NCBI RefSeq assembly: GCF_003985155.1
Contig: NZ_ML133686.1
Location: 652,001 to 716,000 of the forward strand
Length of the DNA stretch: 64,000 bases
Direction of reading: 5' to 3'
Source of the DNA: Rhizobium vallis
GTDB lineage: Bacteria > Pseudomonadota > Alphaproteobacteria > Rhizobiales > Rhizobiaceae
This document shows positions 27,401 to 35,936 of this stretch, one piece after another; within the stretch, counting starts at the first letter, position 1; each line of letters begins with the position of its first letter. The position numbers and the translations under genes are program-made. Below the pieces are notes generated by a model that was not told the DNA's origin, made no database searches, and saw only the letters and a program-made list of their open reading frames with translations.

Positions 27401-28222
27401 ATGAACAACCGCGATTACTATTCGAAGCTCGGCGGATTGCCGCCGCAGACCCAGCTGCTTTCAAGCAAGGCCGTTTTCACCACGGCCTATGCGGTCATCC
27501 CGCGCAGCGTCCTTACCGATATCGTCAGCAGCGTTCTTCCTCACTGGACGGGAACGCGGGCATGGGTTCTCTCCCGCCCGCTCTCCGGCTTCTCCGAGAC
27601 CTTCTCGCAATATGTGATGGAAGTTCAGCCGGGCGGCGGAAGCGACCGGCCGGAGCCGGACAAGCGAGCCGAAGCGGTGCTGTTCGTCGTCGAAGGCGGC
27701 ATGACGGTGGAACTCGACGGCGTCAGCCACACGCTGCGCGCCGGCTCCTTCGCCTACCTTCCGGCGGGTTCGGCCTGGCGCCTGAAAAACGACGGTTCGG
27801 CCCCGGCGATATTCCACTGGATCCGCAAGGCGTTTCAGGAGGTCGAGGGGTTGGAGCCGCCGCCGGCGATCTTCACGCATGAGGATGAGCATCCCGTTGC
27901 GGCGATGCCGGACACGGACGGGCGCTGGGGAACGACGCGGTTCATCGATCCTGCTGACGTCCGCTACGACATGCATGTCACTATCGTGACCCTGGAGCCG
28001 GGCGCCGTAATCCCCTTCATGGAAACCCATGTCATGGAGCATGGTCTCTATGTGCTGGAAGGCAAGGCGGTCTATCGCCTGAACGAGGATTGGGTCGAGG
28101 TCGAGGCCGGCGACTTCATGTGGCTGCGCGCCTTCTGCCCGCAGGCATGCTACGCCGGCGGGCCAGGCCGGTTCCGCTATCTGCTCTACAAGGATGTCAA
28201 CCGCCATATGACGCTCTGGTAG
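27401..28222 (+). CDS. allE: AllE-like bicupin, (S)-ureidoglycine aminohydrolase family
   Basis: This two-cupin protein of 273 residues is homologous in layout to E. coli AllE/YlbA, which releases ammonia from (S)-ureidoglycine using manganese. The first cupin holds LFVVEGGMTVELDGV. The second holds the metal-binding region FMETHVMEHGLYVLEGKAVY followed by LNEDWVEVEAGDFMWL. No allantoinase or allantoate gene is near, so its substrate may be another aminated intermediate produced in this operon. It begins 90 bases after the ATPase gene and ends the operon. The family assignment is good and the precise reaction is not certain. Confidence 0.8.
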   Translation: MNNRDYYSKLGGLPPQTQLLSSKAVFTTAYAVIPRSVLTDIVSSVLPHWTGTRAWVLSRPLSGFSETFSQYVMEVQPGGGSDRPEPDKRAEAVLFVVEGGMTVELDGVSHTLRAGSFAYLPAGSAWRLKNDGSAPAIFHWIRKAFQEVEGLEPPPAIFTHEDEHPVAAMPDTDGRWGTTRFIDPADVRYDMHVTIVTLEPGAVIPFMETHVMEHGLYVLEGKAVYRLNEDWVEVEAGDFMWLRAFCPQACYAGGPGRFRYLLYKDVNRHMTLW

Positions 28223-28445
28223 GGTTGGCGCCGCCTGTATTAGCCTCGGCGCAAGGGGCTTTGCGCGTTCCTTGGTATGGTTGCCGGTTCCTCGATCGCT
28301 TATCGGCTCTACTCGATGCGTAATGTTATAAAATGACAAAGTGGCGTAATCTATCTTATGGAACTTGAAAGTCTCAAGCAAACGCTGCTGTATAATTCTT
28401 TGAAAAATATGCGGCCATATCAATGGCTTTTGGTGCTTTCCCACA

Positions 28446-29669
28446 TCAACGTGCGAGCGTCAGCCAATCGCCAATCGTTGTCCCAAAACGTCGCACGGAA
28501 CGTGTTGTGGGGATGGCCGGACGCTCAGCTGCTATTGTCTTTCGGACTTCACGCGGGCTGAGCCCGAATTCATGGCTGAACGCGCGTGTGAAATTGGCTG
28601 CAACGTCGAAGCCGGCGGCCTCGGCAATCTCCGAGATCGGCCTGTTGTCGGTCGGGTTAGTAAGATCTGCATATGCCTGCAGCAATCGATGTTTGCGAAT
28701 GTAATTGAACACGCCCCCGCTCGTTTCGAACAATTGGTACAGCCGCGTCCGCGAGATGCCCAGCGCACGGCCCATGACGTCAGGCGTCAAGCTATCTGAA
28801 TGAAGATTGAGGTGAATATAGCGATGCGCCCGCTCCATAAGCCCCATATTGGTCTGTTCCTGACCACGATCTAAACTTGTGGACGATGCAGCGCATGCAA
28901 CGACCATATCGCCGATCGTCCGTATGATCCGCGGCACCTCCTCCATCGTCAAATTGCCCAGGTTCGCTTCCAGGCCGTTGATATAGCTGACGAGCAATTC
29001 AGCCAGGCTACCGGACAGGGCGATATTGTTGGCGTTCTGCAGAAGACTCGCATCACGGATCAGCAGTTCATATGGCAGGAAGACGAGCACAGCGACTGAA
29101 TCGGTCATCCGCCCGCGGTAAGGATAACCAAGAGACCTGAAAAATATCTCACCCGGGCGGGTCGCCGTTACATGCCGATTGGCCTCGGTCCAGGCGCGGC
29201 CGCTGCGCAGGACGCCGACGTTCCAGTGATCGATTGGGCTCGATCGCAGCATTGCCTGATCGCGAATATAGCTGCATGCCTGCGCGCGCTGCTGAACGAT
29301 GAGGATCTCGCCGAGTTGCCAGCCGGTCTGTTCCGCAAGAAAACCGTCGCCCTCTGATTTTCCATCCGGCAGATGAACATCCACAAGCGGGGCCATATGT
29401 GATCGCCAGGACTGGAACTGTTCTTTCGGTGGCAGGTCGTGCGTCGAAAATCGCAAGGGCGCCAGTGCCGGTGGAACGTCTACCCGATGTTCCTTCTCGG
29501 GGGACGGTTCGCGCGGCCAGCGCCGCCGCTCCAGGTGAGCCGGCCATTGCTTTCCCGCAGCGGGGTCATCTCCAGAATCCGCAACCATCCAATCCTCCAG
29601 CGCATAAGCCGATCCGGGCCGTTGAAACTGAAGCAAACAATCGTTTTCGCGGCTGAACCGCACAGCCAT
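28446..29669 (-). CDS. AraC-family regulator
   Basis: This is an AraC/XylS regulator of up to 407 residues. The C-terminal domain holds two helix-turn-helix motifs: MGRALGISRTRLYQLFETSGG and then ISEIAEAAGFDVAANFTRAFSHEFGLSP. An AraC-ligand-binding (cupin-like) region around residues 85-230 resembles the ToxR/XylS sensor group. The first 27 residues read as weakly coding, and Met 29588 is an alternative start. It lies convergent to the AllE-like gene, so it could regulate either that operon or nearby genes. The effector is unknown. Confidence 0.82.
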   Translation of the reverse strand: MAVRFSRENDCLLQFQRPGSAYALEDWMVADSGDDPAAGKQWPAHLERRRWPREPSPEKEHRVDVPPALAPLRFSTHDLPPKEQFQSWRSHMAPLVDVHLPDGKSEGDGFLAEQTGWQLGEILIVQQRAQACSYIRDQAMLRSSPIDHWNVGVLRSGRAWTEANRHVTATRPGEIFFRSLGYPYRGRMTDSVAVLVFLPYELLIRDASLLQNANNIALSGSLAELLVSYINGLEANLGNLTMEEVPRIIRTIGDMVVACAASSTSLDRGQEQTNMGLMERAHRYIHLNLHSDSLTPDVMGRALGISRTRLYQLFETSGGVFNYIRKHRLLQAYADLTNPTDNRPISEIAEAAGFDVAANFTRAFSHEFGLSPREVRKTIAAERPAIPTTRSVRRFGTTIGDWLTLAR

Positions 29670-29938
29670 CCGACAAAGCCGAATTGGCTAAAGCTCTACG
29701 TGCATAAGCTACCTATCATATTCTCTGACGAGCAGAAATGGACGGACCGATAATTTTCAGGATGCGGCGATAACGACAATTGCGTCCTGTTCATATATTT
29801 AAATGAGCAATGGTTAACTCCTGAGGAAGTTCGGAAATTCCAAAATCCTCACTTCTCGGTGCAATGTGGTTTCGTAGCGCCGGCACCGTAAAACGACACT
29901 TATTCAAAGCAAAACATGAAAACAGAGGAGGATAGGTC

Positions 29939-30073
29939 GTGAACTATCGGAGAAGTATTCGTGCGCGCTTTGCGCAGGCGCGGCTTTCAACGGAAATTAT
30001 TCTGCACGCGACCCTCGGGCATCAGGAGAAATGCTTGCCGTGTGTCGTGAAAATTCATGCGAGACGCTCCTGA
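29939..30073 (+). CDS. Very small ORF, 44 residues, strong ribosome-binding site
   Basis: A GTG at 29939 preceded by AGAGGAGGATAG opens a 44-codon frame ending at TGA 30073. The product starts MNYRRSIRARFAQARL, is strongly basic at the N-terminus and contains two cysteines in the segment EKCLPCVVK. I know no family. The near-perfect Shine-Dalgarno is the main support. It lies in a 560-base gap between the AraC gene and the 66-residue gene, ahead of a long inverted repeat. Confidence 0.4.
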   Translation: MNYRRSIRARFAQARLSTEIILHATLGHQEKCLPCVVKIHARRS

Positions 30074-30102
30074 GGCCGGAGATCGGCAAATAATGGCGCG
30101 CA

Positions 30103-30168
30103 AGGGGTTGCGCGCAGCCGAGGCGATCTGTGTCGATGCGTAATGACCGAGGCCTGCACGCAACCCCT
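30103..30168 (+). repeat. Long-range inverted repeat, possible structured RNA
   Basis: AGGGGTTGCG (30103-30112) is exactly complementary to CGCAACCCCT (30159-30168), enclosing 46 bases rich in G and C. It lies between two tiny genes. It may be a terminator for the first, a leader structure for the second, or a small RNA. Confidence 0.45.
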
Positions 30169-30230
30169 ATCATATCCACCCATTGTCGAATTTGTGACGC
30201 TGCCTTTCATATGGCAGAACGGAGGCTAAG

Positions 30231-30431
30231 ATGACTACCGCATGTGATGAGAACGTTATCGAATTGAGGCCGATTTCGAGCTGCAGACAAGAAGTCGAAG
30301 TCGCGATGGTTGAAATGCTCGTCAGTTTGCAGAAACGTGGATGGGAGGCTGCGGAACTGGCACTGGCGCTCGCAGATGCCTCCGAAGATCTCGTGATGCT
30401 GATCGCGACCAAAAAGCTTCGACCGAATTAG
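30231..30431 (+). CDS. Small acidic protein, 66 residues
   Basis: This 66-residue protein has a mostly helical, acidic pattern (VAMVEMLVSLQKRGWEAAEL, then LALADASEDLVMLI) and no membrane segment or signal. ACGGAGG precedes ATG 30231 at the right distance. I recognise no family. The helices look like a small protein-protein adaptor, but that is only an impression. A RIME-like repeat follows directly. It sits 385 bases upstream of the bgsBA genes in the same orientation. Confidence 0.6.
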   Translation: MTTACDENVIELRPISSCRQEVEVAMVEMLVSLQKRGWEAAELALALADASEDLVMLIATKKLRPN

Positions 30432-30511
30432 AGCAATCCAGGCGTCTGGAATTGCGCAAATACAGAAGATGAGAGCGGTTCTGTGCTTCCGGGAAAAGCT
30501 GAACCGCTCTA
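30432..30511. repeat. RIME-like repeat with two hairpins
   Basis: Immediately after the small gene there is an imperfect inverted pair GCAATCCA / TGGAATTGC (about 30434-30456), then a perfect ten-base arm pair AGAGCGGTTC (30473-30482) and GAACCGCTCT (30502-30511). The AGAGCAAT...AATTGCG and GAGCGGTT composition is that of rhizobial intergenic mosaic repeats. It probably serves as the terminator of the small gene. Confidence 0.6.
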
Positions 30512-30815
30512 GAAAAAGATCGCGTGGAAGTAGGCTGCTTCTGTCTCAATGAGATGGCGGCATTACCAGGCGCGGCGCAGCGATTTCCTCACCCCATACA
30601 TACCCCATCACCCCACCACGTCAGTCGATGCGCCGCAGATGGCCTGACCATATTGCCTGCACCGCATCGATACGGCCACACCTCCGTCGGCGGCATTTCA
30701 TCCGGAGCCGAATTGTTTCGGTCGCAGGTACGACCGTCCCTTGTCTGCTAAATTTCAATGCGCTAAATTATGCAAGAACTGGTTGCATCCGTTTGTATCA
30801 GCTTGATAGGGACGG
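30512..30815 (+). promoter_or_regulatory. bgsBA upstream region with a direct repeat
   Basis: I see no gene in these 300 bases. Close to the bgsB start, GCTAAATT occurs twice in direct orientation (30747-30754 and 30762-30769), 15 bases apart, followed by the short dyad TGCAA...TTGCA. A direct repeat with about one and a half helical turns of spacing is a possible regulator site. No clear -35/-10 pair was identified. Confidence 0.35.
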
Positions 30816-32081
30816 ATGGCTGCAGAAGCGATACCTTCGGATGCCAACATGATCTGGAACCATCGCATCACACGCATTGTTGTCGGCCTGCTGCTGCTGG
30901 CAATCGTGAGTGTCGTCTCATTGCCGACGATTACCGGCTTTACGAGCCTTGATGGCACGGTCAATGCACGGTTTGCGGTCGTGAATGCCCCAATCGACGG
31001 CACGATTGCGGACGACCCCCTCAAGGTCGGCAGCCCGGTCAAAGCGGGACAATCCCTCGCAGAAATCAGAAATACGCGCGTCAATCGCGCAATCCTCGCT
31101 TCGCTCGAGGCAGATCGCAACACGGCGCTCGACCGCGTCGCGGCGCTTAAAAAGGAACGCGAGGAGCTCTCCGCGCTTCGCGAGGAATTGTCTGCCAGAT
31201 TGGAAGTCTACAAGCAGACCACCATTGCCAATCTCGAACGCGAAGTCGAAATCCTGCGGAAAAAAGTCGAAGTGTCGCAAGCTCAGGATCTGGTCGCGCA
31301 GGTCGACCTGAACCGCCGGATGGAGCTCGAGTCAAAAGGCATTCTGACGCAGAAGCTGGTTGAGGCCGCGCGTGCCGCCGGAGCGGCGACCGACGGTGAG
31401 GTCAAAATCAGCAATATGACGGTCGATCAATTACAACAAAGGCTCGATGCGGTCCGCAAAGGTATCTTTGTTTTCGGCGACGGTCAGAATGACGTGCCCT
31501 ATTCGCGACAGCGCGAGGACGAGGTAGTCGTTCGCATCAACGACTTGAACTCGCGCATAGCGGAAAATGAGACACGGGCCACCGAAGTTCAAAAGCAGCT
31601 GGTCAAGGAGGCAGACCGCGTCAGCAGCCTTGAATCCGCAACCGCGATAGCGCCCTTCGACGGCGTTGTTTGGACGAGGAGTATCGTCAGCGGTTCCAAC
31701 GTCGTGCTGAATGACGAGCTGATGCGCCTCCTCGACTGTCGAGAGCTGTTTGTGGATATCCTTGTTCCTGAGGTCAATTATGACGAGATCTATCCGGGAC
31801 TTGTCGCGCAGGTGCGCTTGTTCGGTCGCAGCGATGTCTTCAAGGGCACGGTCATTGCTGTCAGGGGCAGTTCGGCTTCGGTCGAGACCGATTCCTTTGC
31901 CGCCAGTTTGCCGCCATCGACCCAGCGCAATGCCCACATTCGGGTTCGCCTTGATCCATCCTTCATGAACAACGACTTTGCGAACTCCTGCCAAGTGGGG
32001 CGCACAGTGCAGGTACGGTTTTCCAAGCACGGCATCGACGTGTCCAACTGGGTCAAAAGCCTGTGGTTCAGTATCTTTTAA
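30816..32081 (+). CDS. bgsB: BgsB-like membrane-fusion protein for beta-glucan export
   Basis: This 421-residue HlyD-type protein has one N-terminal membrane helix (about residues 18-38). Next comes a lipoyl/barrel-sandwich half motif (FAVVNAPIDGTIADDPLKVGSPVKAGQSL), a coiled coil (about 85-220) and the second half motif ATAIAPFDGVVWTRSIVSGSNV. In Sinorhizobium, BgsB partners the mixed-linkage beta-glucan synthase BgsA, and the gene order here is the same. ATG 30816 follows AGGGACGG; ATG 30849 is a poorer alternative. Its end overlaps bgsA by 19 bases. Role: export of the glucan across the envelope. Confidence 0.82.
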   Translation: MAAEAIPSDANMIWNHRITRIVVGLLLLAIVSVVSLPTITGFTSLDGTVNARFAVVNAPIDGTIADDPLKVGSPVKAGQSLAEIRNTRVNRAILASLEADRNTALDRVAALKKEREELSALREELSARLEVYKQTTIANLEREVEILRKKVEVSQAQDLVAQVDLNRRMELESKGILTQKLVEAARAAGAATDGEVKISNMTVDQLQQRLDAVRKGIFVFGDGQNDVPYSRQREDEVVVRINDLNSRIAENETRATEVQKQLVKEADRVSSLESATAIAPFDGVVWTRSIVSGSNVVLNDELMRLLDCRELFVDILVPEVNYDEIYPGLVAQVRLFGRSDVFKGTVIAVRGSSASVETDSFAASLPPSTQRNAHIRVRLDPSFMNNDFANSCQVGRTVQVRFSKHGIDVSNWVKSLWFSIF

Positions 32082-34057
32082 CGCTGGTTCCGACCTTTCT
32101 CGTTTTGGCCTTCTTTTTCCTGGGGCCGTTCAATTGGTCGCGCCATCACACCTGGACACGGGCGGTGACCTGCGCGTTTGTCGCAGCAGTCGCATTGCGA
32201 TACATGTTCTGGCGCTTGACGGAGACAGTGCTTCCCTATCCCAACGACGGTGCGAGTTTCTACTGGGTCTGGACCCTCTTCGCCGTCGAGATTCTGGCGT
32301 GCGTCGAAGTCATCCTTTTTCTCGTATTGATGAGCCGCTACGTCGACCGGAGCGCGGAAGCGGACAGGCTGGCGCGCGTGTTCTTTGCGCGAGAGCCGCA
32401 TGAGTTGCCGACTGTCGATATTTTCATTCCCACCTATAACGAGCCGCTCGACGTGCTCGAGCGAACCATCATCGGCGCCCGCTCGTTGGATTATCCTCCC
32501 GATAAATTGAATGTGTATGTGCTTGACGATCAACGCCGGGATTGGCTGAAGGCCTATTGCGAAGAAAAGAACGCCATCCACGTCACACGCGGCGACAACA
32601 AACACGCCAAAGCGGGCAATATGAACAATGGGCTGAAGGTCAGCTCGGGCGAGTTTATTGCGGTCTTCGATGCCGATTTTGTTCCCTATCGACACTTCCT
32701 TCGCCGAACGCTGCCCTTCTTTTCCGACGAAAGCATCGGCATCGTCCAGACACCTCAACATTTCTTCAATGTCGATCCGGTGCAATCAAACCTGGGCTTG
32801 GAGAATATCTGGCCGGACGAGCAGCGCTTGTTCTTCGACGAGATCGCGCCCAGCCGAGACGCCTGGGACGTCGGTTTCTGCTGCGGGTCATGCTCGATTG
32901 CCCGCCGCAAGTCCGTCGACGCAATAGGCGGTTTTCCGACGGAGTCGATCACAGAAGACCTGCTGACAACTCTTTCGATGCTCAACAAAGGCTACAAGAC
33001 CCGCTACCTGAACGAGCGGCTATCGATGGGACTGGCCGCCGAAAACCTGACTGGTTATTTTGTGCAGCGCGAACGGTGGTGTCAGGGAGGTATTCAAACC
33101 CTTTACCTGTATAATGGCCCGCTGCGCGGCCCCGGATTGACGCTCTTTCAACGGATCATGTTCCTGCCAGCGTCCTGGCTGGTGCAGTATCTGGTCCGCT
33201 TCATGATATTGCTCGTCCCCATCGTCTATCTCTGGTTCGGCCTGCTCCCGCTCTATTTCACTGATATAGCCGATTATGTGTCTCATCAGGTGCCGCTGTT
33301 GGCGGCATATTTTCTGCTTATGCTATGGATCACGCCGACGCGCTATCTGCCTGTGGTTTCCAGCGCCGTCGGGACCTTTGCGACATTCCGCATGTTGCCG
33401 ACCGTGGTCTCCAGCCTCGTGAGACCATTCGGCAAGCCGTTCAAGGTGACTCCGAAGGGCAGCGGAAACGAGTCGAACCAGTTCGACCGCTACAGCCTCG
33501 CCTGGATCGCAAGCGTGATCGCGATCACCGTCCTTGGTCTGCTGGTCAACGTCGTACCGGAAACGTCGCATGTACAAGGCCAGTTTTCACCGGTCGCGGC
33601 CTGGTGGTCAGGTATCAATATCGTCGTCCTGCTCATCGCATCACTCATCTGCTTTGAGAAACCCCGGCGTCTGTTTCATGCGTTCAAGCTCGATGAGCCC
33701 GCTGTTGTAAACGATGTCCCCGGCCAAGTCGTCAGTTTGGCGTTGGATAAGGCAGTCGTTGCAGTCCCCAACATGGCCCGATTTCAATCCAAATCGGTCA
33801 TGCTCAAACTCGCCGGTTTCGCCCCCTTTGAAGCAGAGCTCGGACAGGTCACTCAACGACGAAGGAGTATAAGTCGCGGCGGCGACAACGAAGACTACTA
33901 CTTGCACCTGTATTTCGAACTCAGTGGCTCAGCTCGCGACAGCATGATTGTGAAACTCTACACCGGTCAATATTCGCGGGACATTCGCGACATCGACAAG
34001 GTTGCCGTCTCTCTCAATCTGTTGTTGCGGTCTTTCGGGCGAACACGCACGTTGTAG
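32063..34057 (+). CDS. bgsA: BgsA-like mixed-linkage beta-glucan synthase (GT2)
   Basis: This is a processive family 2 glycosyltransferase of 664 residues with about seven membrane helices. Catalytic motifs are DDQ (155-157), DAD (203-205), TED (297-299) and QRERW (335-339). Unlike BcsA there is no recognisable PilZ domain. The C-terminal cytoplasmic part (about 535-664) instead carries QRRRSISRGG, which contains an RxxxR (601-605) like c-di-GMP-binding loops. S. meliloti BgsA is activated by c-di-GMP through such an atypical C-terminus. The start is GTG 32063 inside bgsB. Product: a beta-(1,3)(1,4)-glucan of the cell surface. Confidence 0.87.
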   Translation: MVQYLLTLVPTFLVLAFFFLGPFNWSRHHTWTRAVTCAFVAAVALRYMFWRLTETVLPYPNDGASFYWVWTLFAVEILACVEVILFLVLMSRYVDRSAEADRLARVFFAREPHELPTVDIFIPTYNEPLDVLERTIIGARSLDYPPDKLNVYVLDDQRRDWLKAYCEEKNAIHVTRGDNKHAKAGNMNNGLKVSSGEFIAVFDADFVPYRHFLRRTLPFFSDESIGIVQTPQHFFNVDPVQSNLGLENIWPDEQRLFFDEIAPSRDAWDVGFCCGSCSIARRKSVDAIGGFPTESITEDLLTTLSMLNKGYKTRYLNERLSMGLAAENLTGYFVQRERWCQGGIQTLYLYNGPLRGPGLTLFQRIMFLPASWLVQYLVRFMILLVPIVYLWFGLLPLYFTDIADYVSHQVPLLAAYFLLMLWITPTRYLPVVSSAVGTFATFRMLPTVVSSLVRPFGKPFKVTPKGSGNESNQFDRYSLAWIASVIAITVLGLLVNVVPETSHVQGQFSPVAAWWSGINIVVLLIASLICFEKPRRLFHAFKLDEPAVVNDVPGQVVSLALDKAVVAVPNMARFQSKSVMLKLAGFAPFEAELGQVTQRRRSISRGGDNEDYYLHLYFELSGSARDSMIVKLYTGQYSRDIRDIDKVAVSLNLLLRSFGRTRTL

Positions 34058-34285
34058 CCCGGCGGACAAGAGCGTTTGTCGCGTCTTTGACGAAGTTGGC
34101 CTGGATTGATCGCTCTCAGACAAGGGGCGTTGACCGGTCGATGGGAATTCCATTGGTCGGATCCCACGACCGGGATTGATCGTCCGCACACGAGCAGATC
34201 GACGCACCGCACCGCGATCTTAAGATACTGCCGCCGGATCTCTCGAATTTGTCGAATCTCGTCGATTTGTTCTCGAAAGGATCGG

Positions 34286-34504
34286 CTAGACCGTTGGTCC
34301 GAGGATGGAAAGTGCGTCCTGCAGTCTGAGCGCCGCCAGCGCTTCGGTTGCCTCGTCCGGAGACCATCCTGCTTCCAGCGCTGCGGAGAGAACAAGCGAC
34401 TCCGTTTGAAGCTCGAGCTTTTCGTAAAGCGGTTCGATGGCCTCGCGGGCGGTGACGACATGCTGATCGGGCGGAGTGATGGGTGTCGCAGCAACCGTAG
34501 GCAT
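34286..34504 (-). CDS. Small helical protein, 72 residues
   Basis: The protein from ATG 34504 has 72 residues and an almost ideal AAGGAGGAG ribosome-binding site. It is rich in Ala, Glu and Leu. The segment ALEAGWSPDEATEALAALRLQ resembles a short three-helix (UBA-like) pattern. No signal or membrane segment is visible. It faces bgsA tail to tail. A GGAAC-N17-GGTT element upstream suggests control by the general-stress sigma factor. Function unknown. Confidence 0.65.
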   Translation of the reverse strand: MPTVAATPITPPDQHVVTAREAIEPLYEKLELQTESLVLSAALEAGWSPDEATEALAALRLQDALSILGPTV

Positions 34505-34535
34505 AATGCTCCTCCTTTTGAACGCTAAGGTTCGA

Positions 34536-34561
34536 AACCCAAGTGCAGGCATCATTGTTCC
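34536..34561 (-). promoter_or_regulatory. Candidate EcfG-type stress promoter
   Basis: On the minus strand GGAAC (34561-34557) and GGTT (34539-34536) are separated by 17 bases, close to the alphaproteobacterial EcfG consensus GGAAC-N16/17-CGTT. The element ends 31 bases before the start of the 72-residue gene. Confidence 0.45.
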
Positions 34562-34950
34562 GTTCACATCGCATTATTGCCGTATCACGGCTGACGGAAA
34601 CTGTTCCGAGACTCTGGACGGTCGAAACTTCGCCGTCCTTGGCGTCTTTGGGATCGCAGCGAAAAAACTTCGCTCGATGTGAACAAAAAGACAGGCTACC
34701 GCACAATTGCCAAAAGCGGAAGCGACTTGTGGTAATCGATGATGCGGCCTGTATCGCAGATGAAACACCCTGATGATGATGGCCGGCGGTATTTTCTTGT
34801 GGTCGCCGACGGTCCCCTGCTTGGCGACGCGGGACGCCAAGCGCCGACAACAGGCAGACGGATGACGGTCATTATCTTGCTGAAAATGCCGATGAATGGC
34901 CTTAGTGGCAATAATACCCGTCGCAAAGCGATTCTTTAGCAGGATCTCCA
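34562..34950. other. Gene-free stretch
   Basis: No open frame here has a credible start or composition. An inverted pair GGACGG / CCGTCC lies near 34616-34639. It must hold the promoter of the YdcZ-type transporter genes. Confidence 0.4.
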
Positions 34951-35436
34951 ATGACCATCGAAAGAGCACGAAATCCGCATCCGATCTACTTTGCCGGAGC
35001 TTTTGCCACGGGTGGGCTCCTGACGTTCATGGTGCACCTCAACGGGGAGTTGGCGCGTTATGGAAATCCCCTCTTCTCGTCATGGACCGCTCACGGCACA
35101 GGCATCATCGCAGCTATCATTCTTCTCTTGATTGTCCGCCGCCGGCGCGTTCTGACGACGGGAAAGCTCCCCGGCGCCCCTTGGTGGGCCTACTTTGGGG
35201 GAGTATCCGGCGCCGCAACAGTCATTCTGACCTCGACTGCGGTCAATTCACCGCTCGGGCTCTCCGGCACTTTGGCTTTGGGGTTGGCCGGCCAGGTCGC
35301 TTTCAGCGTCGCGGCCGACAGTTGGGGACTGTTCGGCCTGCAAAAGCGGCGTCCCGATACACGAGACGTCACTGCGCTGGGCTTGGTCGTCACGGGGGCT
35401 GCGCTCATCATCCTGTTCGGGCGAGGTGCGGCATGA
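34951..35436 (+). CDS. Half-size DMT transporter (DUF606/YdcZ family), first of a pair
   Basis: This 161-residue membrane protein has about five hydrophobic helices, of the DUF606/YdcZ branch of the drug/metabolite transporters. The NSPLGLSGTLALGLAGQVAFS and TRDVTALGLVVTGAALIIL segments are typical. GCAGGATCTCCA precedes ATG 34951. The stop overlaps the next gene's ATG (ATGA), so the two half-size proteins are made together and probably form a dimer. The transported compound is unknown. Confidence 0.83.
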   Translation: MTIERARNPHPIYFAGAFATGGLLTFMVHLNGELARYGNPLFSSWTAHGTGIIAAIILLLIVRRRRVLTTGKLPGAPWWAYFGGVSGAATVILTSTAVNSPLGLSGTLALGLAGQVAFSVAADSWGLFGLQKRRPDTRDVTALGLVVTGAALIILFGRGAA

Positions 35437-35873
35437 CGGTTTTCATTCTTCTCGCTGGCCTGGGCGGCATGCTCGTCGGTCTCAGCCGTCAGCTCAATGG
35501 ACGGTTGAGCATCTCCACGACGCCGCTGATCGCATCTTTCTGGAATCACGCCGTAGGTTTTGTCGTCCTTAGCTGCCTCGGCCTCTTCGTCGGAGGCCTG
35601 CTTCCTGTCGGCGCCACCGAGGCGCCCTGGTATATCTATTTGGGCGGTCCCATCGGCGTTATCTTCGTGGCAGCCGGCAGCTGGGCGATTGCGCGAATAG
35701 GGGCGGTCAATTCGGCTCTGCTGATCATCGGCGGGCAGATGGTAACGTCGGTGGCGTTTGACTATGCGCGCGCCGTCCCAGCATCGTTCTGGGCGAACGC
35801 GGCCGGCATTGGTCTTATCGTCGGCGGCATGGTGGTCAGTCGGGGAAGACGCAAGGTCGCCGGTTCGCAATAG
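35433..35873 (+). CDS. Half-size DMT transporter (DUF606/YdcZ family), second of a pair
   Basis: This 146-residue partner also has about five hydrophobic helices. It shows LLAGLGGMLVGLSRQLNGRL, PWYIYLGGPIGVIFV and SALLIIGGQMVTSVAFDY. The pair encodes homologous but clearly different chains; this is the antiparallel-dimer arrangement known from small DMT proteins. It overlaps the first gene by four bases. No regulator is adjacent. Confidence 0.83.
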   Translation: MTVFILLAGLGGMLVGLSRQLNGRLSISTTPLIASFWNHAVGFVVLSCLGLFVGGLLPVGATEAPWYIYLGGPIGVIFVAAGSWAIARIGAVNSALLIIGGQMVTSVAFDYARAVPASFWANAAGIGLIVGGMVVSRGRRKVAGSQ

Positions 35874-35936
35874 CCACGCCAGGTTTCCGAGCGGCGGGAA
35901 CCCCTTCCCGCCGTGTGATCTTCAGCCACGGCCTTC

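Noticed and set aside
34528..34545. GGTTCGAAACC resembling a tRNA T-arm
   Set aside because: It lies within the promoter and leader of a small minus-strand gene; no acceptor, D or anticodon stem can be drawn around it.
34116..34850. Open frame of 244 codons on the minus strand across a gene-poor stretch
   Set aside because: Cys-, Ser- and Arg-rich translation without any domain. It overlaps in another frame the 72-residue gene, which has a strong ribosome-binding site.
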